Origin: Burkholderiales bacterium
Lineage (GTDB): Bacteria > Pseudomonadota > Gammaproteobacteria > Burkholderiales > SG8-41
Length of the DNA: 64,000 nt
Direction of reading: 5' to 3'
Assembly (NCBI GenBank): GCA_036262035.1
Contig: DATAJS010000003.1
Location: 124,001-188,000, forward strand
Shown: in pieces, positions 8,168-14,976 of the stretch
Numbering within the stretch: position 1 is the stretch's first letter
Layout of the letters: every line of letters begins with the position of its first letter
The notes under the pieces: generated by a model
The model's input: only the letters and a program-made list of their open reading frames with translations
What the model was told of the DNA's origin: nothing
Database searches by the model: none
Position numbers and translations under genes: made by a program

Positions 8168-8368
8168 CGTCATTCCCGCGGAAGGCGGGAATCCATTTGT
8201 CTTTAGCTTAACGTCAAAATGGATTCCCGATCACTTCCGCTACCGCGGGTCGGGAATGACGAGTCCTACCGCGGGTCGGGAATGACGAGCCCTACCGCGG
8301 GTCGGGAATGACGAGTCCTACCGCGGGTCGGGAATGACGAGTCTTACCGCGGGGCGGGAATGACCAAC
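8168..8368. repeat. Family B dispersed repeat with a fivefold 26-bp tandem extension
   Basis: The left part is a family B palindrome: CGTCATTCCCGC, a GGAATCCA/TGGATTCC inner pair, then TACCGCGGGTCGGGAATGACGAG. The right end of the palindrome is then repeated with a 26-bp period, with TACCGC starting at 8241, 8267, 8293, 8319 and 8345. The last unit is slightly diverged. The block fills the space between an SDR gene and the next Bug gene on the same strand. Confidence 0.9.
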
Positions 8369-8369
8369 G

Positions 8370-9284
8370 CTAGATCGGATCCCAGGAGAACACATCCTGG
8401 TTCCGCTCGAGCGCGTAGAAGTCCGCCTTGAGCGCCGGGATCGCATGCTCCGCGACGCTCTGCGGTGTCCAGCCTTCGGCGCGATGCACGCCGCGCAGCG
8501 GCCGCATCTGGCTCATCAGGAAGATCTCGTTCTTGCGCGTGTAGAACACCTGGCCGTTGACGTCCTTCGCGGCATCGCTCGCAAGATACACGACCAGCGG
8601 CGCGTTCTTGTCGGGCGTCACCGCCTGGCGCTGCGCGACCCGCGCGGCCTTGTCGGGCGTGTTCGACGGGATCGAGCCGGTCATGCGAGTCCACGCAGAG
8701 GGAGCTACGGCGTTGGAGCGCACGTTGAACCGCTGCATGTCGAGCGCGAGGTGCTTGGAGAGCATGATCATGCCGGCTTTGGCCGCGCCGTAGTTCGCCT
8801 GCCCGATGTTGCCCGCCATGCCCGAGTTCGACGTCATGTGCACGAAGCAGCCGCCGTTCTGCTGGCGGAAGTGCGTCGCGGCGGCGCGGCTCATGTTGAA
8901 TGCGCCGTAGAGCATCACCTTCACCACCGAATCGAAGTCCTCGAACGACATCTTGTGGAAGATGATGTCGCGGAGGATGCCCGCGTTATTGACGACGCAG
9001 TCGATGCGGCCGAAGGTATCGACCGCCTGCTGCACGATGCGATGCGCGCCGTCCCAGTCGGCAACGCTGTCGTACGCGGCGACCGCTGCGCCGCCGTTCT
9101 TCCTGATCGCGGAGACCACTTCCTCGGCCGGCGTCTTGTCGGTGCCTTCGCCGCCGAGCGACGTGCCGATGTCGTTCACCACGACCTTCGCGCCCTCGCG
9201 CGCCGCCAGCAGCGCGATCTCCTTGCCGATGCCGCGTCCCGCTCCGGTGACGACGACGACCTTGCCTTCTACGATTCCTGCCAC
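8370..9284 (-). CDS. SDR-family oxidoreductase resembling 3-hydroxyacyl-CoA dehydrogenase domains of multifunctional enzymes
   Basis: A 304-residue short-chain dehydrogenase. With the GTG at 9284 as start the protein begins M-A-G-I-V-E-G-K and reaches T-G-A-G-R-G-I-G at residues 13-20. AAGGAG lies eight bases before this GTG. A longer frame from 9338 reads through a family B repeat and is rejected. Ser152, Tyr165 and Lys169 form the active site in ANYGAAK. The insertion GTSLGGEGTDKTPAEEVV after the Rossmann strand and the extended C-terminus are typical of the peroxisomal MFE-2 type hydroxyacyl-CoA dehydrogenases. It follows the MmgE/PrpD gene in the same direction, and a role in CoA-thioester oxidation fits the synthetase upstream. 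Confidence 0.88.
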   Translation of the reverse strand: MAGIVEGKVVVVTGAGRGIGKEIALLAAREGAKVVVNDIGTSLGGEGTDKTPAEEVVSAIRKNGGAAVAAYDSVADWDGAHRIVQQAVDTFGRIDCVVNNAGILRDIIFHKMSFEDFDSVVKVMLYGAFNMSRAAATHFRQQNGGCFVHMTSNSGMAGNIGQANYGAAKAGMIMLSKHLALDMQRFNVRSNAVAPSAWTRMTGSIPSNTPDKAARVAQRQAVTPDKNAPLVVYLASDAAKDVNGQVFYTRKNEIFLMSQMRPLRGVHRAEGWTPQSVAEHAIPALKADFYALERNQDVFSWDPI

Positions 9285-9304
9285 TTCCACAGCTCCTTGG
9301 GTTG

Positions 9305-9399
9305 CGTCATCCTGGCGAACGCCAGGATCCATTTTCAAACGCGTTGAAAGTCAAAATGGATTCCGGATCACTTCCGCTGCCGCGGGTCCGGAATGACGA
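9305..9399. repeat. Family B dispersed repeat, copy overlapping a gene end
   Basis: CGTCATCCTGGCG with CGCCAGGATCCA forms the left hairpin, and TGGATTCCGGATC with GGTCCGGAATGACG the right. It separates the SDR gene from the MmgE/PrpD gene and extends into the latter: the last nine or so codons of the PrpD reading frame (VIPDPRQRK) are repeat sequence. Confidence 0.88.
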
Positions 9400-10777
9400 C
9401 CCTTAGCAATTCCTGCGTATCCGTTTGTTGTTCGAAATTCCACACGATCTCGCCGAGCCGTTCGCACTGCGCCTTGCCGATCACCGGCTCGCAGTTCGAG
9501 TTGAACTTGCGCCTGAGATCGTCGTCCGTCATCGGGCTCTCGCCTTCGCCTTTCGGGTCGAGCACGCGCGCATCGAAGCTGCGGCCGTCGGCCAGATCGA
9601 TGCGCACGTAACCCGAGCGCCGGCCGGGATAGATGCGCTCGCACTCGTCGTCGATCGCCGCGTCGGCGGCTTCGACCAGCCGCTGCACTTCCGGCCGCTC
9701 GAGGCTTTCGGGCACGAAGCGATGCGCCGCGATCTCGCCGTCGACGACCGCCAGCGCGGCCGCGACCGGCGCGCTCATCTGCGCGTCGAGCAGGTTCTCG
9801 TAATGCTTGTGATCGTGGCCGTTGAAGCCGACCGCGTAGAGGCCGATCGCGATGTGCTTCACGTCCTTCGCGGTGAAGCCGTGCTGCGCGCGCAAAGCCA
9901 GGATGCCGTCGATCACCGCGTGATAGTGGCGGCAGCACGGATACGGCTTGAAGTACGCGTGCTCGATCTCGTAGCGCTCGCCGATGCCCAGCAGCAGGCG
10001 GTCCCACTTCATCTCGCCCGATGCGAAGATGTTGCCCCAGCCGTAGCGGCCTTCGAGCACTTTCGCCGGGCCGGTGATGCCGCGCTTCGCGAACTCGGCG
10101 CAGATGAGACCGTCGCGCGCCGCCTTGCCCGGATGGATGCGCTTGATCTCGGCGCCTTCGTCCAGATACTCGCGGATGCCGCCGGAGAAGCTTCCCGCGA
10201 GCCCGAGCGCGTTGCGTGTCTGCTCGGCATTCAGGCCCAGCAGCTTCGATACCGCGGCGGCCGCGCCGAAGACGCCCGCGAGCGGCGTGTTGTGCCAGCC
10301 GCGGCGCGCGGTCGCGGGGTGGCCCGCGGCGGCGATGCGGCACATGACGTCGTACCCCATCACCGCGGCGAGGATGATCTCACGCGGCGAGCTGCCGTAT
10401 TGCTGCGCCGTCGCGAGCACCGCCGGGAAGATCGCGCCCGACGGATGCGCCGAGCCGTTGGTGTGGCCGTCGTCGAAGTCCAGGGCGTGGGTGTTCGCGC
10501 CGTTCACGAGCGCCGCGTTCTGCGCCGAGAGCTTCGCGTTCGTGCCGACGACGGTCGCGGTGCGCGACGCGTCGGTGTCGCTGAAATAATCGAGCAAGGC
10601 CTGCGATACCGGCATCGCGGCGCCTGCGATCGCGCAGGTGAGGTGATCCTGGAACGCGCGCTTGTATGCGTGGACCGTCTTCGCCGACAGCTTCTCGTAA
10701 CGCGCGTGAGCGACGTGCTCGGCGAGCTTCTGCGTCGCGCCCGCGCCGGGGGTGATCTCTTTCGGAACTGCGCTCAT
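9368..10777 (-). CDS. MmgE/PrpD-family protein (2-methylcitrate dehydratase-like)
   Basis: This 469-residue protein has the MmgE/PrpD all-alpha core (HALDFDDGHTNGSAHPS near residue 95, then GVFGAAAAV) and the C-terminal alpha/beta lid (YFKPYPCCRHYHAVIDG). Relatives dehydrate 2-methylcitrate or decarboxylate cis-aconitate. The ATG at 10777 overlaps the stop of the upstream Bug gene in ATGA, so translation is probably coupled. The C-terminus is odd: residues from about 461 are encoded by a family B repeat, which seems to have replaced the native end. Whether the enzyme acts on methylcitrate is unknown; no PrpB or PrpC is nearby. Confidence 0.9.
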   Translation of the reverse strand: MSAVPKEITPGAGATQKLAEHVAHARYEKLSAKTVHAYKRAFQDHLTCAIAGAAMPVSQALLDYFSDTDASRTATVVGTNAKLSAQNAALVNGANTHALDFDDGHTNGSAHPSGAIFPAVLATAQQYGSSPREIILAAVMGYDVMCRIAAAGHPATARRGWHNTPLAGVFGAAAAVSKLLGLNAEQTRNALGLAGSFSGGIREYLDEGAEIKRIHPGKAARDGLICAEFAKRGITGPAKVLEGRYGWGNIFASGEMKWDRLLLGIGERYEIEHAYFKPYPCCRHYHAVIDGILALRAQHGFTAKDVKHIAIGLYAVGFNGHDHKHYENLLDAQMSAPVAAALAVVDGEIAAHRFVPESLERPEVQRLVEAADAAIDDECERIYPGRRSGYVRIDLADGRSFDARVLDPKGEGESPMTDDDLRRKFNSNCEPVIGKAQCERLGEIVWNFEQQTDTQELLRVVIPDPRQRK

Positions 10778-11760
10778 GAACCCTCCTTGAGTCCTGCGGA
10801 CTTGATGACTCTCGCCCACTTCGCGTGACACGCGCGGATATACGCGCCGAACTGCTCGGGCGTGTTGTAGGCCGGCTCCGCGCCGTCGGCGATCATGGTC
10901 TCGCGCACGTCGGGCATTTGCAGCACCTTGATCATCGCGGCGTTGAGCCGGTCGACGATCGGCTTCGGCGTGCCCGCGGGGGCGACGATGCCGTTCCACG
11001 TATTCGCTTCGTAACCGGGATAGCCGGCTTCGGCGACGGTCGGCACGTCGGGCAGCGCTTTCGCGCGGCGATCGCCGGCGACCGCGAGCGCGCGCAGCTT
11101 GCCGTTCTTGACCTGCGGCACGGTGGCGATCGAGCCGCCGAACATCACCTGCACCTCGCCGCCCATGACTGCGATGAGCGCGGGACCGGTGCCCTTGTAG
11201 GGCACGTGTCGCATGTCGATGCCCGACATCTGCTTGAACATCTCCATCGGCAGCGCGGTGCCGTTGGAGCTCGCGCCGTAATTGAGCTGCCCGGGTTTCG
11301 ACCGGGCGAGCGCGACGAGCTCTTTGACATTGCGCACCGGCACCGAGGGGTTCACGACCAGCACGGTGCCCGAGGCGGTCGTCTGCGTGATCGGGGCGAA
11401 ATCCTTCAGCGGATCGTAGGGCACTTTGCGCAGGTTCGGCGTGAGGCAGAACGTGCCGAGGTTCGCCACGATCAGCGTGTAACCATCCGCAGGCGATTTC
11501 GCACCGAGGTCGGTGCCGATGACGCCGTCGGCGCCGCCGCGATTGTCGACGATGAAAGGCTTGCCGAGCTGCTCGCTCATGCGCTGCGCGAGCGAGCGGG
11601 CGACGATGTCGGTGCCGCCGCCGGCGGAGAACGGCGAGATGAAGCGGACGGGTTTGCTCGGGTAGGTGTCGGCGGCGTGGGCGAGGGCCGCGATGCAGCC
11701 GAGCACGGCCACCGCCGATTTACTCAAATACGACCAGCCCGTCGACTGCGACGACGCCAT
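10774..11760 (-). CDS. Bug/TctC-family substrate-binding protein
   Basis: A 328-residue exported protein. The N-terminus has a longer polar region (MASSQSTGWSYLSKS) before the hydrophobic core and cleavage near A-H-A. The ligand loop is PFSAGGGTD, the central block HVPYKGTGP. GAAGGAGGAAGG lies before the ATG. The first 41 bases overlap the 3' end of the acyl-CoA synthetase gene and the last 4 overlap the MmgE/PrpD start, so this gene is locked into the operon, which argues that its ligand feeds the synthetase or PrpD reaction. Confidence 0.92.
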   Translation of the reverse strand: MASSQSTGWSYLSKSAVAVLGCIAALAHAADTYPSKPVRFISPFSAGGGTDIVARSLAQRMSEQLGKPFIVDNRGGADGVIGTDLGAKSPADGYTLIVANLGTFCLTPNLRKVPYDPLKDFAPITQTTASGTVLVVNPSVPVRNVKELVALARSKPGQLNYGASSNGTALPMEMFKQMSGIDMRHVPYKGTGPALIAVMGGEVQVMFGGSIATVPQVKNGKLRALAVAGDRRAKALPDVPTVAEAGYPGYEANTWNGIVAPAGTPKPIVDRLNAAMIKVLQMPDVRETMIADGAEPAYNTPEQFGAYIRACHAKWARVIKSAGLKEGS

Positions 11761-13792
11761 TACCTTCCTCCTTCACGATCAAGGGGTTTATCTCGGCGTC
11801 GCTGACGACGCGCGTATCGACGGCGGCCAGCAGCGACATCGCGCGGACGGCCTGGGCGAGCGCTTCGACGTCGCCTTTCGGCAAGTTGCGAAAACCCCGC
11901 AGGATTCCGAGCTCGGGGATTTCGAGGATCATCTCGCGCGCGGTCTCGAGCGTCACCGGCGCGACGCGCACCGCGATGCGCTTGATCAGCTCCGCGGTGA
12001 CGCCGCCCATGCCGAGCAGCACCACCGGGCCGATCTCCGGATCGCGGCGGTAGCCGACGATCACCTCGGCGAGCCCGCGCTCCATCTGCTGCACGAGGAT
12101 GCCGTCGACGCGCGCCTGCGGGTAGCGCTGCTTTGCGTCCTGGAGCATGCGCTTCGCCTCGGCGCCCGCGCTTTCGCGAGACACGTTGAGCTTCACCATC
12201 CCGGCTTCGGTCTTGTGCAGGATGTCGGGCGAGAGCAGCTTCACCGCGAAGGGACCGGCGGGCTCGACCGCTTCGTCGCCGGTCTTCAGCACGACGTGAT
12301 CGGCGGTGCGGATGCCGAGCGCCGCGAAGAGCTCGCCCGCTTCGCGCTCGCTCACGCGCGGGGTTGAAAAGCGCGCCGCGACCTTCGAGGCGGCATTCGC
12401 CTTGTCCTCAGGACGCTCGCCGGGCGCCCTCCAGTTCAGATACGCGTTCACTGCGTCCGCGCACGACTCGGGCGTGCGGAAGCTCGCGACGCCGCTTTGC
12501 TGGAGCTGCACGAGCCCGTTATCGGCCCGGGGCGCCAGGAACACGCCCAGCGGTTTGGCGTCGCGGGGCGATGCCGCGAGCACGCGCTCGACGATGGTCT
12601 GCGGGTTCTGCGCGCTGGAGCCGATCACCGACACCACCGCATCGGTGTGATCGGAGGAGAGCAGCGCCGACAGGATCGTCGAGTAGCGTCCGCCTTCGCT
12701 GCGGCCCATGGGGATGTCGGTCAAAGGCGCATCGCTGACGTGGATGTCTTTCCCGGCGAGCTTCGCGATCACTTCGGGCGAAGGCCCGACGACGTCCGCG
12801 CCGAGCACGCCGAGTCTATCGACGACCATCGCGGCGGCGCCGCCGGTGCCGGTGACGACCGAGACACGCTTGCCTTTCGGCGGCTTCTGGCCGATGACGA
12901 GCTGCGCGGTCTCGAACAGGCCTTCGAACGTATCGACGCGCACGATACCGTGCTCGCGGAAGAACGCGGTGGCGAGCTCGTCGGGACCGGTCATTGCGCC
13001 GGTGTGCGAGGTCGCGGTCGCGCGGCCGACCGGCGAGCGGCCGAGCTTGTAGGCGATGACAGGCTTGCCCGCTGCGTAGGCGCGGCGCGCGGCTTCGGCG
13101 AGCTTGTCGGCGTCGCGAAAGGTCTCCAGGAAGAGCAGGATCGCGCCGGTGTCCTCGTCGTCGACGAGCATGTCGGCAAGCTCGCCGACGCCGAGATCGG
13201 ATTCGTTGCCGACCGAGATGATCTTGGAGAAGCCCAGGCCCCGCGCCTGCGCGCGCGAGAGGATGCTGCCGGTCATGCTGCCGCTCTGCGAGACCAGCGA
13301 GAGCGGCCCCGGCACGAGCTCTTCGCGCTCGATCACCGCGTTGACCGTGAGTGGGATGCGATCGTGGACGTTGATGACGCCCATGCAGTTCGGGCCGAGG
13401 AGACGCAGGCCCGCCGCACGCGCCTGTTCCACCATCGCGCGCTGGCGCGCCTTGCCTTCGTCGCCCAGCTCGGCGAAGCCCGCGCTGAACAGCGTCGCGA
13501 CCGGGATCGAAAGCTCGCAGCACTGGTCGATCACCGCCGGCACCGCCGGCGCGGGCACCATGATGAACGCGTGGTCAATCGGTCCGGGCGCCGACTTCAG
13601 ATCGGGATACGCGCGCAGCCCGAGGATCTCTTCGCGCGACGGGTTGATCGGGTATACCGTTCCCTTGAATCCGAAGCGCTCGAGGAAGCGCTGCGGCCGG
13701 GAATTCACCTTCTTCAGATCGGGCGTTGCGCCCACGAGCGCCACGCTCTTCGGCTGCAGGAAGGCTTTCCGCAGCGTGCTGTCTATCGTCAC
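11720..13792 (-). CDS. Acyl-CoA synthetase (ADP/NDP-forming), acetate-CoA ligase type
   Basis: A 690-residue fused alpha-beta form of the succinyl-CoA-synthetase superfamily. Order: CoA-binding Rossmann domain (SVALVGATPD at residues 16-25), ligase domain with the phospho-histidine His263 in T-S-H-T-G, a second flavodoxin-like domain, and a C-terminal ATP-grasp domain (FAVKLLSPDILHKTEAGMVKLNV). It makes acyl-CoA from a free carboxylic acid, ATP and CoA. It sits between two Bug genes, 7 bp after the first and overlapping the second by 41 bp, which suggests that the imported acid is activated here. The acid is not identifiable. A shorter-range homologue lies at 19699. Confidence 0.93.
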   Translation of the reverse strand: MTIDSTLRKAFLQPKSVALVGATPDLKKVNSRPQRFLERFGFKGTVYPINPSREEILGLRAYPDLKSAPGPIDHAFIMVPAPAVPAVIDQCCELSIPVATLFSAGFAELGDEGKARQRAMVEQARAAGLRLLGPNCMGVINVHDRIPLTVNAVIEREELVPGPLSLVSQSGSMTGSILSRAQARGLGFSKIISVGNESDLGVGELADMLVDDEDTGAILLFLETFRDADKLAEAARRAYAAGKPVIAYKLGRSPVGRATATSHTGAMTGPDELATAFFREHGIVRVDTFEGLFETAQLVIGQKPPKGKRVSVVTGTGGAAAMVVDRLGVLGADVVGPSPEVIAKLAGKDIHVSDAPLTDIPMGRSEGGRYSTILSALLSSDHTDAVVSVIGSSAQNPQTIVERVLAASPRDAKPLGVFLAPRADNGLVQLQQSGVASFRTPESCADAVNAYLNWRAPGERPEDKANAASKVAARFSTPRVSEREAGELFAALGIRTADHVVLKTGDEAVEPAGPFAVKLLSPDILHKTEAGMVKLNVSRESAGAEAKRMLQDAKQRYPQARVDGILVQQMERGLAEVIVGYRRDPEIGPVVLLGMGGVTAELIKRIAVRVAPVTLETAREMILEIPELGILRGFRNLPKGDVEALAQAVRAMSLLAAVDTRVVSDAEINPLIVKEEGNGVVAVDGLVVFE

Positions 13793-13799
13793 TCCTTGC

Positions 13800-14762
13800 T
13801 CACTCCACTCTGATGTTGGCCTCGCGCACGACCTTGCCCCACTTCGCCTGCTCGGACTTGATGAACGCGGTGAATTCCTCCGGCGTGCTGCCGGTCGGCG
13901 TGGTGCCGTCGGCCGCGAGCCGGTCGAAGGTGCCGGGCGTGCGCATGATTTTCACGATCTCGACGTTGAGCTTGTCGACGATCGCGCGCGGCGTGCCCGC
14001 AGGCACCGAGATGCCGTTCCACGAGCTCGCGTCGTAATGGGGCAGACCGCTCTCGGCGAACGTCGCGACGTCCGGCAGCGCGTCGCTGCGCTTCGGCCCC
14101 GTGATCGCGATCGCGCGGATCTTGCCGGCGCGGGCCTGCGGCGCCGCGATCAGGATCGTGCCGAACATGCTCTGCACCTGGCCGCTGATGAGATCGTTGA
14201 GCGCGGGCGGGGCGCCGCGATACGGCACGTGTACGATGTTGGTCTTCGTCACGCTCTTGAAAAGCTCGCCGGCGAGGTGCCCTGAGCCGCCGGGCCCGGA
14301 CGACGAATAGTTGATCTGTCCCGAGCGCGCCCTGGCGAGCGCGACGAACTCCTTCACCGTCTTCACCGGCAGCGCCGGGTGCGTCATCAGCAGCACCGGC
14401 TGGCGCGTGGTGTGGCTCACCGGCTGGAAATCGCGCAGCGCGTCGACCGGCGGGTTCTTGTGCACGAACTGGCCGATCGCCATCGTCGACACGCCGCCGA
14501 GATAGAGGGTGTAACCGTCGGGCGGCGCTTTCGCTGCGAGCGTGGCGCCGATCATCCCGCCGCCGCCGGGACGGTTGTCGATGATGACGTTCTGTCCCCA
14601 CGCTTCGGTGAGCTTCTGACCGATGAGCCGCCCGACGATGTCGGTCGGCCCGCCCGCGGGGAAGGACATCACCATGCGGATCGGTTTGACGGGGTAGGGC
14701 TGTTGGGCGTGCGCGCTGAAGGCTGCAAGCGCGACCAGCCCTACATACGCCAACGTTCTCAC
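13800..14762 (-). CDS. Bug/TctC-family substrate-binding protein, first gene of the acyl-CoA synthetase operon
   Basis: A 320-residue precursor from a GTG at 14762, with GGAGG five bases upstream and a signal peptide MRTLAYVG ending S-A-H-A before Q-Q-P-Y-P. The frame is open 14 codons further up to an ATG, but those codons (reading ASFAVK) are the end of family A repeat A3 and lie before the Shine-Dalgarno. The ligand loop is SFPAGGPTD, and the central block HVPYRGAPPALNDLI has Arg for the usual Lys. It is first of four tightly packed genes: Bug, synthetase, Bug, PrpD. Confidence 0.92.
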   Translation of the reverse strand: MRTLAYVGLVALAAFSAHAQQPYPVKPIRMVMSFPAGGPTDIVGRLIGQKLTEAWGQNVIIDNRPGGGGMIGATLAAKAPPDGYTLYLGGVSTMAIGQFVHKNPPVDALRDFQPVSHTTRQPVLLMTHPALPVKTVKEFVALARARSGQINYSSSGPGGSGHLAGELFKSVTKTNIVHVPYRGAPPALNDLISGQVQSMFGTILIAAPQARAGKIRAIAITGPKRSDALPDVATFAESGLPHYDASSWNGISVPAGTPRAIVDKLNVEIVKIMRTPGTFDRLAADGTTPTGSTPEEFTAFIKSEQAKWGKVVREANIRVE

Positions 14763-14786
14763 GAACCCCTCCGGTCGAAATTGTTT

Positions 14787-14962
14787 AACCGCAAAGGACG
14801 CCAAGGACGCAAAGGAAAAGCGAAGGTGTCATCGCGAGGAGCGATAGCGACGCGGCGATCCCGTGGCGCACGTACCGGACGCTCCGGGATTGCTTCGTCG
14901 CTGCCGCTCCTCGCAATGACCGTATTTGAAGTTCCTTTGCGTCCTTTGCGTCCTTGGCGGTC
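14787..14962. repeat. Family A dispersed repeat, full-length copy A3
   Basis: The left arm AACCGCAAAGGACGCCAAGG and right arm CCTTTGCGTCCTTGGCGGT are near-perfect complements. The core again carries a TCATCGCGAGGAGCGATAG / CGCTCCTCGCAATGAC pair and GGATTGCTTCGTCGCTGC. It lies between the aconitase stop and the Bug start on the same strand and could end the aconitase transcript. Confidence 0.88.
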
Positions 14963-14976
14963 AATCAGCCTTTTAA

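Noticed and set aside
8239-8368. CRISPR-like array
   Set aside because: The 26-bp units are directly adjacent with no spacers, no cas genes are present, and the unit is an arm of the family B palindrome.
9368-10777. Methylcitrate cycle (prp) operon
   Set aside because: No prpB, prpC or acnD and no PrpR-type regulator are near any of the four PrpD-family genes, so the gene symbol prpD was not used.
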